Assembly (NCBI GenBank): GCA_963921825.1
Contig: OY997593.1
Span: forward strand, 42,919,111-42,983,110
Direction of reading: 5' to 3'
DNA from: Erodium maritimum
Lineage: Eukaryota; Streptophyta; Magnoliopsida; Geraniales; Geraniaceae
DNA length: 64,000 nucleotides
Below, one piece after another: positions 1 through 13,060 of the stretch. The position numbers and the translations under genes are program-made. Under the pieces are notes generated by a model. It was not told the origin of the DNA and did no database searches. It saw nothing but the letters and a program-made list of their open reading frames with translations. Numbering within the stretch: the stretch's first letter is position 1; the number at the start of each line of letters is the position of its first letter.

Positions 1-197
1 TTAATTTTGCACCCTTTCAGTTCCACTTAATTATTTACACTCTTAACACGCCCTCTTAAACAATTTGAGAGGAAACACAAACGGATCACTTTGCCTAACT
101 TTGCCTAAACACAAGCTGTGCTTCTTGGACTGGAAGCGTGATCACTAGGTTAACAAGGCTTTGAATAACGGTCAATAATGACAGCAAGAGAGTTTAC

Positions 198-3100
198 CTT
201 GAACTTTGTCACGACACTTTGCTTCTGAGAGTCCAAGGCACTTGATTGGTTAAGAGTATAGGAGGCGAACAACTGAGGTAGTTGACAACTGCATGATGAG
301 AGCAGTTGGATGGAGCCCCATTGCAGTGGATCTCTGTTCTTTGCCAAAAACCCGCATATATCGTATATAACCTGATAAGATTTCAAATGTCAGTCTGACT
401 TTTTCATGTGTTATATTCATTGTGATTATTCCGAAATGAGCAGAGCTTCACATCTTCAATAGCAGAAGTTATTAGACTGGTAAAGTCATAGAGATGCAAC
501 TTGTATGGTCTTCGTAAAAAATTGGCATATTTCAAAAGGTCAAGCAAAATCTAACCTCAGCTGCATAATGACGAATACTAAAAGCGCCATCTCTTTCTCC
601 ATTGAAACACGGGTTGGAGTTCAGGTGCTGCTTGAGCTTACTGCTGAGTGTCAAATCACTGGCCTGGGGAAAATTTGATTCTTCATCCAACAAAGATAGT
701 AACCCTATAGGTTTCTGTAAAAACAACAAATATATAGTAAGTGACTATTTGGATCTAATATTTAGAACTGGCATGAAAAATGGGATCCATCATTAGCACT
801 TAAACTCAAACCTAGATACATCATAAGGAATAATGTTGACCAACCAAATATGAAATTGGTATGAAAGAAAAAGTGCTGCAAAAAAAATGATACAATGGAC
901 AATAACTCAACGCCACAAAGCAAACGGGTGATATGGAAGGGCTGTTTAAAAATTCAATTACCTTCTCGATGAGATCTAAGCATTCTTGGTTGTCCTCAAA
1001 CTCAACTTTAGTCCAATCAATTCCTTCCGATATATACTCCTGAAATAATTACACACGTTGTGGGTTTACAGACCATACCAACCAAACCAATAATAAATAA
1101 TTAGATGTTCAATTAATGCATAAAGATGGAAATGATACAACTATTTCACGCGAAGAAAAACAAGTGTCAAGCAACATAGTTGGCAAATGAAAAGTCAAGG
1201 ACACGTCTAAATTAGCAACACTTCGCTTATTATGCAGCTTTAGTTTCATAACAGTATTATTAAATGCATAATCTGCAGACAAAAGGGTGTGTGGCCAATT
1301 TTTTAAGCTGGATAAAGTTGTACTATAAAAAACAAGGATAAGAAATGCTTCCTCGCACTACAAAAAAAATAATATGTCATATATTTAAATCAATTTCAGT
1401 GCCATGATATATCAGGGTTTCTCACCTCCTGCTCAAGTTTAAATAAGTGCCGGATGAAGTGTTGTTGCAATCTTTCATTTGCATAATTGATGCAGAACTG
1501 CTCAAAGCTATTTTTCTGAAAGAGTGTAGAAAAAAATTTCAACTGAGTTAAATCAAGGATACTTAAAGCAATGGAGGTAAAGTTAAATCACAGCACAAGC
1601 TTCAACGAACAACTTGCATACCAGAAATGACTCAAACCCATAAAAGTCAAGAATACTTATGGATCTTCCAGAACCTTGTTTGCCAATTTCAAAAGACTTG
1701 TTAATCTGTACTACAATCCAGTCAAACAAGCTTGCGTATATGAATTTAGCCAATGCATCTCTTGTGTCAAGTGCCTGCATAAGAGTTGCATAATAAGTTT
1801 CCATGCAGTATTCCCATGATAGAGTGCTAGACATGCACAAATATCACATAAACATTGATTATAGAAGTAGCTATCTATCTATACTATAGATAACCTCAAT
1901 CATTCTCCCTTTTCTTTTTATTTATCCTTTTCGTACACTTTCATAGAGATCTCTATAAACCAGTTACGAAATAATCTCCATTCAGCGTAATATTTGTGAA
2001 GCATGCAGACAAAACATGGGACTCTTGATCCAAGAATGAGCTTCGCCAGTCATGTGTGTGTGTTCAGGCACACGCGAAGGCACAGCTTTTGATTGAGTTC
2101 GAGAATACCTCCTGCAAAGTCAACTTTTTAGTAACGTTGTCCTTGCCGGCTTGGACTCTCTGTGTTGATAATGATAAAGCTGTCTTCAGGTCCTGATTGC
2201 TGCAACCCATCAATCTGGAAGCACTGGTTACAGCTGTCCAGAAAAAAAGGCGGAAGATAAGCACTAGTCAAGTTGAAATCAAAGTCATCAAAATGGAAAC
2301 CAGAAGTTAATACCTCAGCTCTGGAAAAAAAAGAATAGAATAATAAAAACAACTAACCCAGCATTACCGATTTCATTATATGACCCAGCATAGATAGATA
2401 CTACTAGTATTACATATTCATATCCAGCAAATGAGGCCTTCAATAAGACAGAATAAAAGGCAAGATAATAACCGTAAAAGTCATGCACAACAAACTTAGC
2501 ATAAAGTTATCACCTTCGTCGATCACCACCTCCACATGATTTTCATTGTCAATTGCTTGAAATGTTATGTTTCCCAGCCACAATACTGCAGCAACCATTG
2601 CAAATGCTTGCTCTTGATCTTCTTTGCAAAAATTAACAGTATTTAATGCTTTCTGAAGTGGAAAAATAAGAAAAGGATTAAAGTGGCTGGAAAGAGGAAA
2701 GTAAGCTCCAAAAATAAAGCTACAACTCAATTATATTTAATTACCATAAGTTGGTGAAATTGCTGGGCATCATCCACACCATCAATTGTCAAGCATTTGC
2801 TTTGATTAAGATAGTTGTACTTACTAGCCATTTTAAGATTTAGCGACTCTGCAGTTAAAAAAAAATATTCAATACGATATTAGAATTCAGCTATAATGGA
2901 ACATCTAGATAATTGTAAATTTTGTTTAAAACAGGCCCATTTAATCAGTCAGACTCCACAACTAAAAGGTCAACATTGTAATTAAGTTTGGGCCTAGCCT
3001 TCATAAGTAGTTATTTCCTTTTCTATTTTTCCGATGTGGGATTAACTTCAACAATTATATGCACCCACAGATCCTAAATATCCAGTTTGGGACCAATTAT

Positions 3101-6100
3101 TATAAAGCCAGAATTGATGCAAGAATCTAAGGGATCATTATTACACTCTGACAAGGTAAGTCCAAACAAAAGAAAACTCTAAGAACTGCAAAAACTATTA
3201 CATGAAAATAAGATAAGATTTCCAGGCTTAGCTACTTTGGTGAAACAGTAATATAAAATCATGTAAAAGCATATAGCAGTCATATGGAGAAAATGTACCT
3301 TTAAGGTTCGTTGGAGCTCCAGCACAAAGTTGATAGAATATGTGATATGACCTTTCACCATATGCCAACTGAACCACTCTTGACTGCAGGAAAATTATAG
3401 ATGATAATATTAAAAGTCAAACATATAAAAAATGATTATCCAACATCAAGTTAAGATGGGGTTGCAGGTTACCTTTTCTAGAAGCACTGTTGACAATTTC
3501 CATAGGTGAATTCACAATTGACCAGTATATGGAGTCAGTAACTGCCTGAACTCGATAAAAAGAATTGTATAACTGAAAAAAAATCTATGTTTAAATATGC
3601 TTACAGATTTGAACACTAGCACCGCATATTCTCCCTGATGTGCTAAAGTGAAAATCAATCAACTTTCCCTACAAAATAAATTTAAAAAGGTGAATAAAGC
3701 ATTTAAGATACTTTATACAAATCCAAAAAGTGGTCATCTTTAACTTCCAGGGTAAACATCACTGAGCACTAGTCAAGCTTTAAACTCCATAAATCAAGAA
3801 CAAGATTTTCATAATAGGAAAAAGAAACAGAACTCACAAATCGACTAGAGCTGTCATTGATTGATGTTTTTGCGTTCCCAAATGCTTCAAGAATACAGCT
3901 AATCTGAAGGACTTCATCCTCAATCCCACTACTGCCACAACCAAGAGCAGCCAAATATTGCATTGCCATCTTGGCAGTCTCGGTCTTCCCAGCTCCACTT
4001 TCCCCACTGTAACATAAAATTGCAAGGTTAGAAGAAGTATATTATTGATATAAGGGAAAACTACCAATACCTACCCAAAACCATGCCCATTTAACTGATG
4101 TTTACCCTGAAGTTTAAAGTTAACTAATGCATACCCTGAAGTTACGACTTCTAACTAAAAACCCCTTCTGTCAGCTAAAATGACGAAAATACCCTCAGTG
4201 ATTTTTTTAAATAATTTTTTTACAATATAAATGAAGTGATTTTTTAAATAAAAATGAATTCATTTAATAAGTAAATATATATATAACAAAAGTAATTTTT
4301 TTAGCATAATTATTGAAGTGTAGTTGAGGGTATTTTCGTCATTTTAGCTGACGGATGGGTTTTGAGTTACATTTCGAAACTTAAGGGTATGCATCAGTTA
4401 CCTCTAAACTTCAGGGTAAACATCAGTTAAATGGGCATGGTTTTGGGTAGGTATTGGTAGTTTTCCCTTGATATAAATGAATAAATTTGATTTATTAGAA
4501 CTGAATCATTGTAGAACCAAATGAAATAACAGCTAACCTTATTATGATTGATTGATTGACCTCATCTGCAACATATAAATAAATAAAAAAGTCAAAAGTG
4601 TGCTTAAGAACAATGTATAAACAACTACATGGAATCTAGAGTTAACTTTACTGATTGTACGAAAACCAATCATCTCAGTTCACCTCTCATCATCTGATTA
4701 TAAGCAGCATCCGCAATAGCATAAACATGAGGGCTGTCCCCAAGTTGCTGTCTATAAGCCATCAATATATCATTTCCATAAATCTTAACATCTTTGAAGG
4801 GGTTGATTGCAATCAAAACAGGCCCTGCTTTGCTCTACACAGATAAACAAAAAAAAACATTTCAAGGAAAACGATCAAGGTTATATCAATTTAAGTGCAA
4901 GTGTGTATACACAAAGCTTATATTGTACTACTCACATAAATCATATCACGAGAATATCTGTACTGAAGATTGTGAAGAACAGATGGTTCATTCAAATAAC
5001 TAAGCTGTATAAGATTGTCCGCCCCTTCAAGGATATCCGGGTTTGCAGGAAAAAGCTCCCCTGTAGATACTTCAACAACCTAAAGCAGAAAAACTTATTA
5101 GTGCATGTAAGAGCAGCCAATTGTTTAAGTACTCAATATCCACTATCTATAGCTCTACTTATATGGCCAAAAGTTATAAACTCACGGTTCCATTTGAAAG
5201 TGCAACAGATACTTTCTCCCCTGAATTTGATTGTATTATTCCTGATTCCCAGCGTCCACCTTTAACCCGACACCAGAGATGAAGTTTCTGTAACAAATAC
5301 TTCAAACTTTAATGATTCATGTTTCAGAGAATATTTTGAAAAAAAAAATACAAAGGAAGGGTTAAAATGCATATCACTCATATAGAATTAGTACCAGTCC
5401 ATTCTAAACTATGAAGAACGTGTAAGCATTGGTTTCAATGATTAATACCTTAACACGGATTGTAGGCTATTAGTATGCAATGACTGTAAAATTTGGTGTC
5501 AAACTCACCTTTTCATAACTCTAAAGAAAGAACTTCATGTCACCTCATTGTAGTAAAGTCAAACATCAAATCATAACCCACATATATGATAACGTATCAG
5601 ATAGTAACATGTTTCACCTTATCAATTCTCATAATGTATCAAAATCTGTTAAGTGTGACTAATGCCGTGAAATACCAGTCACATGTTTGTCAAGTGCTCT
5701 AAAAATTTCCTAATATGGAAACTTCAACTTTTCGTTTATACTCAAATCATAACTTCAACTTTTCGTTTATCACCAAATCATAACCATGAACTATCAACTT
5801 TTCGTGTTACTCACTTAACGACCGTTAGACTTGCGGACGGAAAATGCAATAGTTGCTGGTCAACGTTACTACATGACAATTTACGTTTGCTTAGTTAGGA
5901 TTTAGCAATAAACGAAAGGTGTGCGTGCGGACATGGAGTAACCCCTAACTCTAAATTAGGCATGCCTTCATTAGATCTAAAACCGTTCGTTTAGGACATT
6001 AGGTCACAACAATCAACTCATGCTCAACAAGAAACCGGACAACAATTGATCAAAAAGGAAAGAAGAAACAGGACAAGTTTGAAAAATCCGTCACAACAAA

Positions 6101-6680
6101 AGACCACAGTTTTACGAGGCTATCAGCCATGACCTAAGACCCCATAGCTTGAATTATTGTACAATGACAATAAATAGTTTATGTGTCAGTCCTAGGGACC
6201 ATCATAGAGGTAGTAACTAATTGTAAGCACTGACAATCAGCAGACCAAGAGCATTGGCAATAACAGATAGTAAAGACAATTTAGAAGTGAAGTTTGATCA
6301 AATCATGTCACTGTTATCTTCTGGGTTACCTTCCTAGTGAAATAAGTGATGTCATCCTCCTCGGCCTGCAGCGCCTTGTTTGTGTCTGAACAATAAGGTG
6401 AGTGTTTCCTCTTCTTGCTCCCAAAGCTGGTGATTGTGAATCCCAATTTTGTGTTAGTCTCTTCCTTGGGGGGTGGAGTCTTGGACAGTCCATCTCCGAC
6501 CATAAAACTAGTTGGCAGCGTGCGCTTCACCGAGGGCCTCCTGGCTCTGGACGGCGGCCGGGACGGCAATGCCGGTGGCAAGTCTCTGGGTTTCTCCAGC
6601 TCATCCCTCTGCCGTAGAGATTCGAGCATTTCCTCCAGCGAGCTCCGAACAATCTTCGACGGAGACGCGGACAGCATCAT
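198..6680 (-). CDS. Class VIII plant myosin heavy chain, motor domain (partial, continues past the left edge)
   Basis: Actin-based motor ATPase; class VIII myosins act at the plasma membrane, plasmodesmata and endosomes (family knowledge). I placed 17 exons with GT/AG borders: 6330-6680, 5186-5287, 4936-5079, 4684-4834, 4538-4565, 3838-4006, 3605-3668, 3473-3486, 3299-3383, 2745-2848, 2514-2652, 2109-2233, 1622-1774, 1426-1515, 962-1039, 556-714, 198-371. All phases agree and give 710 codons without a stop. The start is the ATG at 6680; the N-terminus [19 protein letters not shown] is typical of class VIII. Visible motifs in order: purine loop [11 protein letters not shown]-loop GESGAGKT split over exons 5 and 6, switch I SSSRFGK, switch II DFYGFE, then [16 protein letters not shown]. 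The end of the motor, the IQ motifs, coiled coil and tail should lie beyond position 1. Exon 8 is only 14 nt. The gene looks functional. Class VIII is assigned from the N-terminus and motor sequence; the subclass was not resolved. Confidence 0.93.
4054..4467. mobile_element. Mutator-like MITE in myosin intron 5
   Basis: A 414-bp element with terminal inverted repeats of about 144 bp (4054-4197 and 4325-4467), beginning gggaaaactaccaatacc and ending with its inverse. It is flanked by a perfect 9-bp direct repeat, ttgatataa, at 4045-4053 and 4468-4476. A 9-bp target duplication with long inverted repeats is the signature of the Mutator superfamily. There is no coding capacity; the centre is AT-rich. 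It sits in the intron that splits the P-loop codons and does not touch a splice site. Confidence 0.9.
5720..5815. repeat. 31-bp tandem repeat in myosin intron 1
   Basis: Two adjacent near-identical 31-bp units (5720-5750 and 5751-5781), each starting aacttcaacttttcgttta, are followed by a diverged third copy. The surrounding segment to about 5890 may be part of an older insertion, but I found no matching termini. Confidence 0.6.
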
Positions 6681-7160
6681 TGTTCCTTAAAATTAAGCTT
6701 GTAAATTCAGAAACCCAGATCAAAAGGGGCCGATTGGAGATGAAGCCCAAATCAGGCAAGATTCACGCCCAATTGAGCAAGGGCGTAGAAATGAGAACTG
6801 AGAAAGTATTGATACTCGGAAGTTCACGTATTTTGATAATCATTACGAGTTACGAGGTTTAGTGATACTCTGGAGATGAACAAGACTAAGGTGTGTTGTT
6901 TGAGAGAGGGAGACGAAAACAGAAAACAGAAATTGTAGCAGAGAAGAGAGGTGGAGCTGTTGTGCTACTTTGATTCTTTACGACTGTTGTTGTTGCTTTA
7001 CGATTTATTTTCTGATAAAATATCATTATTATTTGGTTCAAAATATTTCAGCCAACGTTTGCTTTCGTTTCTTAGATGAAACGGTTTGGATCTCAAAAAA
7101 GGGGCAGAGCAATATATACAATATACTGATAAAAAATACAAAATGGGTTGAATTTACAGT
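6681..7160 (-). promoter_or_regulatory. Likely 5' leader and proximal promoter of the myosin gene
   Basis: The 300 bases upstream of the start codon read as a CT-rich sequence on the minus strand (around 6900-6960), as in many plant 5' leaders. A TATA-like run (GTATATATTG on the minus strand) lies near 7110-7120. The transcription start is not determined; this is inference from composition and position. Confidence 0.3.
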
Positions 7161-7199
7161 TTTGGACGTGAGAAAATACAAAATCAGTTAATTCCGTAT

Positions 7200-8179
7200 A
7201 TACCCCTCTCTACCATTGGGGCTCTCGAGTTTGGATCAAAACATGTGTTTCAGTTCTGGTTTTGTTGCCTTAATATTAGTGTGATCCAGCTGAAACGGAT
7301 CTACTTGTATATTCGTTACAAAAATATTTTAATGGTTAGTTTTAAATAAGTGAGTGTGACCCATATCAAGGATTGGACCTTTTCGTTTGTTTGAATTAAA
7401 AAAAAAACCCAATTCAAAACGAGATGATTAAAAAGTATAAAACTGAAAGATAATAGTAAAAAGATAAATTAAAACGTCGTAACATCATGGAACGAAATGC
7501 TCCAAGGTAAATATCGGGAGAAGGATATTGAGATAGCAGTCATGGCCAATGTCAAGACAACCGGTACAATTACTCCAAACGGTGAGGTAGGACAGAACAG
7601 GCCTTTTACCAGAAGAATGGTGTCGAGGTGGATTAATCACTTCTTTAAGGATCCAACATGTGTCGTCCACCTTTGATAGATATTGTAGGGCCGTGAGAGT
7701 ATTGATTCTTGAGTGAAGAGTAGGTATGACTATGGGTCAAATCCCTCTTTTACGTGCATCAAGACACCATCATCAAGCAATATATTTGACAGTTAAGTAT
7801 CGATCGATCTCATAGGGAGTACAGGTTCCATTAGTATTCTCGCTATAACCAAGGGACTTGGGCTGTCACTTCCATATCCCCAAAGGGAAAAAGGTAAAAA
7901 TATTGTTTCAAGTCTAGACAAAAGATAATTATATACACGTGACCACCTAAGATACATAACTATTGGTTCACACAAAGAGTCGGTCACAGGTACAAGTAAA
8001 AACAAATTCCAATCAATGCGTGATATGGTTAACTATGGGTAAATCAAATAATGTTTTCCTTATGGTCTTAGAACACTTAAGTTCATATGTATGCGGTATC
8101 ATAAAATCAACCACATACTAGTCGCGGGGAGAGGGAACAAGATTATTGTCCTGACTGAAATGCGTACCACCAATCATCG
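7200..8179. other. Non-coding, repeat-like intergenic sequence
   Basis: AT-rich stretch with no credible reading frame. The part from about 7700 has the look of old LTR sequence and is the target of the Mutator-like insertion at 8189. It may belong with 9457-11330, which resumes after that insertion. I could not define termini. Confidence 0.35.
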
Positions 8180-8188
8180 GAAAAAGAA

Positions 8189-9447
8189 GGGTTATTATCA
8201 TACGAGTACCCTAAAAATACTTGGTTTTCATCCGAGTACCCTAAAAATACTTTGTGACAGATAAGTACCCAAACGAAACATTGTGTTTCAAATCAGTACC
8301 CGTCGTTAGTTTCTGTCTATTTTCCATCCATTCTTCCATCCAAAAAATTAAAAAGTCCAAAATACCCCTCCCCAACACCCAAATTTTCAAACCCATGCCA
8401 TTGAATTTCAAATTTTCTTTTTACTTATTTATTTATTTATATAAAAAAATTAATTTCTGAAAATTAAATTTATTTTTATAAAATTGATTTTTATTTTTTA
8501 AAAATCAGATTTTATTTTAAAAAATCAATATTTGTTATATAGAATCAGTTTTTATTTTTAAAAAAATCAGTTTTTATTTTTGAAAAATTAACATTTTATT
8601 TAAAAAATCAGAATTTACATTTTGAATTAATATATATCTTTTACCGTTTTTTCTAATTTTCATTTATTGAATTACTTTACATTTTACCAAAAAAAAATTC
8701 CAGTTCATCGTCTTCTTCGTGAGTGAATTTCAATTTGGGTGTACCACAGTAGAAACCCATCTTCATTTAGATTCAATTTCAACACATTTCAATTTGAATT
8801 TCATTTCAACTCAAACCAATTTCAGTCACAAAACAAAGAAATTGAAAAAAAAATAACACCAGACTCCTTCAACCGTGATGACGGTTTCGTGGTGGTCTAG
8901 AGCCCTAGGAGCAAGGACGGTGGAGAGAGAGAGAGAGGTGGTCGGCAAGGCGAGGGGAGGAACAGTGGGAGTCGGAGAGGCCGGCGCGACCGGCAGATTT
9001 GGCCGGAGGGGGATGAAAGACGGCGGGATGAGGGAGGAGGACGTCGCTGCGATGGGGAGCTTCACGGGCTGTAGTTCCGGCTGGAGGGTTGTGGGTAGTG
9101 GTCGGGGGAGACGACGACCGGAGATGAGGCACGGTGGCCGGATAAGTGCTTCGCGAGAGAGAAGGCCTACACAAGGATGGGCGGTGGTGGGTTGTTTTGG
9201 GAAGGAAGTAGTAAATTAGGGTTTGAAAAGGGAGTGAAAAGGAATATAAATTAAAAGAGATAATTAAAAGATATTAGGGGTACTGTTGTCATTTCAAAAT
9301 AAATTGGGGTCATGTGCCAGGCACATGACCATTTTCAATCCAAAATGGATGGAAAATTAACGGTAGGTATTAAGCTGAAACAAAATGTTTCGCTTGGGTA
9401 TTGATGTGTCACAAATTATTTTTAGGGTACTCGGATGATAATAACCC
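8189..9447. mobile_element. Non-autonomous Mutator-like element, Pack-MULE candidate
   Basis: A 1259-bp element with inverted termini (gggttattatcatacgagta at the left, its near-inverse ending ataataaccc at the right). It is bounded by a perfect 9-bp duplication, gaaaaagaa, at 8180-8188 and 9448-9456. The inverted arms run about 90-120 bp, and the left arm carries an internal 33-bp duplication absent on the right. Between AT-rich flanks lies a GC-rich block (about 8870-9190) with overlapping short open frames on both strands (for example 8875-9219 plus and 8826-9065 minus). None matches a protein I recognise. The composition jump suggests a captured host fragment, as in Pack-MULEs; it encodes no transposase. 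Confidence 0.85.
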
Positions 9448-9456
9448 GAAAAAGAA

Positions 9457-11330
9457 TTATTAATAAGGTGTACTTCTATGATCTTGAGCAAAGTTCGATC
9501 AATCCTCTAACAAGAGATAACAACAACGAATGCATTTCATTCTCACTACCAACTACCACAAGTAGAGATAGCTACACTACTCGTCGAATCTACTTAGCTA
9601 CACCTAGTTCAACATCCTAACGCCCGAAATGTATCGACCATTAGGGAGAACTAAATAGAGCAAAGAATCGTCAAGCTCTGGTAATACACAAGTGTAAGTG
9701 AATTCTATACAAGTGAATCTCAACTCAATAATAGATCAAATCATGGATCGCTCCAGACATCAATCTACATAGTGCACACAACAATTATGGAAAATCATAT
9801 ATCGTTCGATCGTCTTGAAACACTCAACATAATCGAGAAACACGTCCTAGCATATTTCGATCTCGTTAATAGGAAATCAAGACATAAAAATGTGGGAAAT
9901 CATAGATAAGTTCACTAAAACGCTAAAGGTTGCATTTTTATCAACCCTAACCTAAAACATGATATACACCCAAGAGATGAAATAGCTTGCACATGAAATC
10001 GGGTTCAAAAACATGATAATTCGAACACAAAGTAAGATAATCATGAATAAACATCGAGTATCTTAAATATAGATAAATACTCATACAAGCAAGTGTGTGC
10101 TAATTAAACTAAGAAAAACAAATTATGCGAATAACATCACCAACATCAAATTAATAATAAATTCACGCATCAACTTAAAGGAAATTAATATTTACACAAT
10201 ACCAATGACCAAGGATTCAAATCCAAGGCCATGGACTCAAAATCCTACACAAACATCCAAAAAACACAACTTTACAAACAAATCTAGAGAAAGGTAGAGA
10301 TTAGAACCGTTATTGGGTTGAAAAAACAATCAAAAACTCATCTAGTTTGTAAACCCTCCATCTTCAACTCTCCAAAGCTTCAACACATGAAAATAAAGAA
10401 GTTGGAGATAGTGGGAGGCTCTTAGATACTTGAAACCTCATTTGATCGTCAAAAATATGGTCTTAGATGGTAGAACTTGCTCAAGATTAAAAAAGAAGAA
10501 GCAAGCAAGTGTAGAGAGAAAATAAAATATGTGCTGAAATTAATTATATTCTATGAAAATATGTTATCGATCTCTCCTCTCGAAATTAAAGTCAATTTTC
10601 CTTTTATAAAAGCTGCCTACGAATGAGTGAAGAAAATATTTGTATTGTGCACGCGAATTGGGGAAGAGAGGGAGGAGACACAGTTGTCGGATCGAATCTA
10701 GTATAGACGGGTGCAGCGGGAGAAGCGTGCAACCGTGTGTGTCAGTCGTTGATCAAGCGGTCAAAAGTTCGGTCGATTGGAAGCGATGATCAACCCACGC
10801 AATCGGACAACTGCTTCTGGTCTTCGCGCGCGCGTCAACTGATCTAGCGGTTGTGGTGGCACGAGCACACGGTAAGAAGTGGGCTGCAACGCACATGATT
10901 TGAGTGTTGATCAGACCAGCACCTAGCCTACTTAGAGCGTGCCACGTGTCCAAATCTAGAGCAACTTTTTTTCATTTTTAGACTTATTCTTCTTTCGCTC
11001 ATTCTAGCTCTGATTGTGCTCTGATCGATCTCGTTCTTGCGCCAATATTTTATTTTTTCAAGGCCTACAAAATGAGACCAATAATGAATATTTTTGGAAC
11101 ACCTGAAAAATATCGACAAAAAACGAGATTTTGAGCAATTAGTGAATAAAGATAAAAATATAGAAGCAAACACAAACAAGGCAAAGATATAAGGAAAGTA
11201 TTCAAAATAAGTAAGAAAAATCTATACTCATCGAGATACTAAAGGAGTATTGTAATGGTACTTGGTGGAACCACTGCCACCCGAAAACCAATGAGGCGGT
11301 AGTACCCGTAGACCCCTTACTGAGACCATG
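9457..11330. other. LTR-like non-coding sequence
   Basis: No supported gene. From 9457 to 10500 the sequence is AT-rich with the style of long-LTR Gypsy elements; 10600-11190 is more GC-rich. A segment near 11026-11070, including ctcgttcttgcgccaa, recurs near 47641-47680. Probably a decayed LTR interrupted by the element at 8189-9447. Boundaries and a target duplication were not found. Confidence 0.35.
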
Positions 11331-12057
11331 GTTGTAAAAGGCGCTAGGCGCTAGTCGGGCGACGAAGACCTCTAGACGTTAGTCGGGGCTTAGTCGAGGC
11401 CTAGGCGGATTTTATTTTTATTATTTTTTAAAATTATTAATAAACATATATTACGTTGTAGTGCACAAATTATGTATTTTTGAATTTATTAATGATTAAA
11501 TTATACATTAAAAAACAAATACAATAATACAAAATTCAAATGTACTATATAATTCAAGTAGATGCTAATTATATTTCTAAAAATAATCTAACAATTACTA
11601 AGCCCATAAAGAAAGCCCAACTAAATGAACTCAACCCAGCCCAATTAAAAAATATAATTTAAACTTAAACTAAAAACCGTAAAATTTCTAACCCAACTCT
11701 CTTGCGCCGCATCCCTTGTATGGTTGTGCTTGTGCTCATATCTCTCTTTGAATCTCTCACAGTCAATGAGAGCAGAACAGCAAGACCGCACCTCCACTCT
11801 CCCATGTGTGAGTCGCGCCCCTTTCTCTTTTCGTTTCTTCCGTATCGTGTTGTCGTTGGAACTGAAAGTTTAGCCGTCGCCTCGCGTCGACCAGCCGAAT
11901 GATGCCGCCTTGCCTTCCATACTCGCATCTACCCAGATTAATCGGCATCAAGTCGGCATACCGACTAGAGTCGCCCGACCTGGCCAAGTCGCGGCGGTGA
12001 GCCCTATTTTCGTGCCTAGTCGGCGCCTAGGCGAGCCAAGTCGCCGATTTTTACAAC
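11331..12057. mobile_element. Non-autonomous TIR element, possibly hAT-like
   Basis: The ends are inverted copies: gttgtaaaaggcgctagg at the left, and the right end read inversely starts gttgtaaaaatcggcgac. GC-rich subterminal motifs (gcgctaggcgctag, gtcggcgcctaggcg) recur near both ends, and the middle is AT-rich. No clean target duplication is visible, so the superfamily is uncertain. There is no transposase. The short open frames at 11665-11928 are not convincing. Confidence 0.5.
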
Positions 12058-13060
12058 AGTGACTGGGACACGAACTCCTCATTGGTCGAAGCGAGGGTGC
12101 TTACCCCCATCGCCTGCATGTCATACTCCATCCAAGTGTATAGATCCCTCAGATTCTAAGTCCAAGAGCTTCATCACCGACCACTTCCTACCTGGTAGGG
12201 AGCTCTTAGCCAATTCGGGAGGGCCCTCTAGGCTTTCTTCCGTCCGTCCCCATAGGAAGGTATGTGATTGGCCTCTGGTCATTGCCGAAAACTGCACAGT
12301 GCTCTTCCTCGCAATGGGTCCCCACCTGTCGTTATGGGTGAGGCCCCATAACGAAAAAAAATCCTAATTTGTAGCCGAAGTTTTTACTAAGTTGGTTGCG
12401 CAATTCTGACGGAAAAGTTTTTACTTGTATGGATATTTCAGTCTCCCCATCAACCAACTTTTCTTTTCACTTCCGATCTCCCTTCTTAGGGGCAAACGAT
12501 ACGAGTAGGCATCATATACTATATGAAGAGAAAAGAGAGGAAGTTCTGATAGAGGAAACACATGATTAACAACTATTCATCATCGTCGTCGTCGTTATTG
12601 GAGAAGAAGCTACCATCATTTCCTACTAAGACTAAAAAAACGAGGTAGGTTTTGTGATATTTTCACTCATTAACCTCTTGTTAGGAACAAGGGTAATGCC
12701 TAATTTTAAATTTTAATTTCTCTAATAGAAGAGGGTGCAATAGTAATCTTGTAGCTCCATTTCAAAAATAAATAAAGGTGTTGGATTTTAAAAACGACTT
12801 CTGCTTTAAATTACTATGATACTCTTGTAACTACAGGCTGATAGGTTGTCACTTTTTACAACTAAACTATTGGCAAAAAAACATCGTTAGTCCAACCAGT
12901 AATAATATACCCACTTCTTACTATATACTGATCGCAATAATTGTAGTGGATTTCAGCAACTTCGAATATACTTTTCTTCTTTTAATTTGATTCAAACTCT
13001 TAATTACGTGTATGGTGTGCACTATGTTGGGTATAATCAAGACAAATTTACATAATACAA
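12058..13060. other. Intergenic sequence without recognisable gene
   Basis: The first 300 bases contain a 102-codon open frame (12059-12367) that matches nothing I know and may be chance. The rest is AT-rich. It separates two TIR elements. Confidence 0.4.

Noticed and set aside
12059..12367. 102-codon open frame next to a TIR element
   Set aside because: No known motif and an implausible start just after the transposon end; kept only as an unassigned region.
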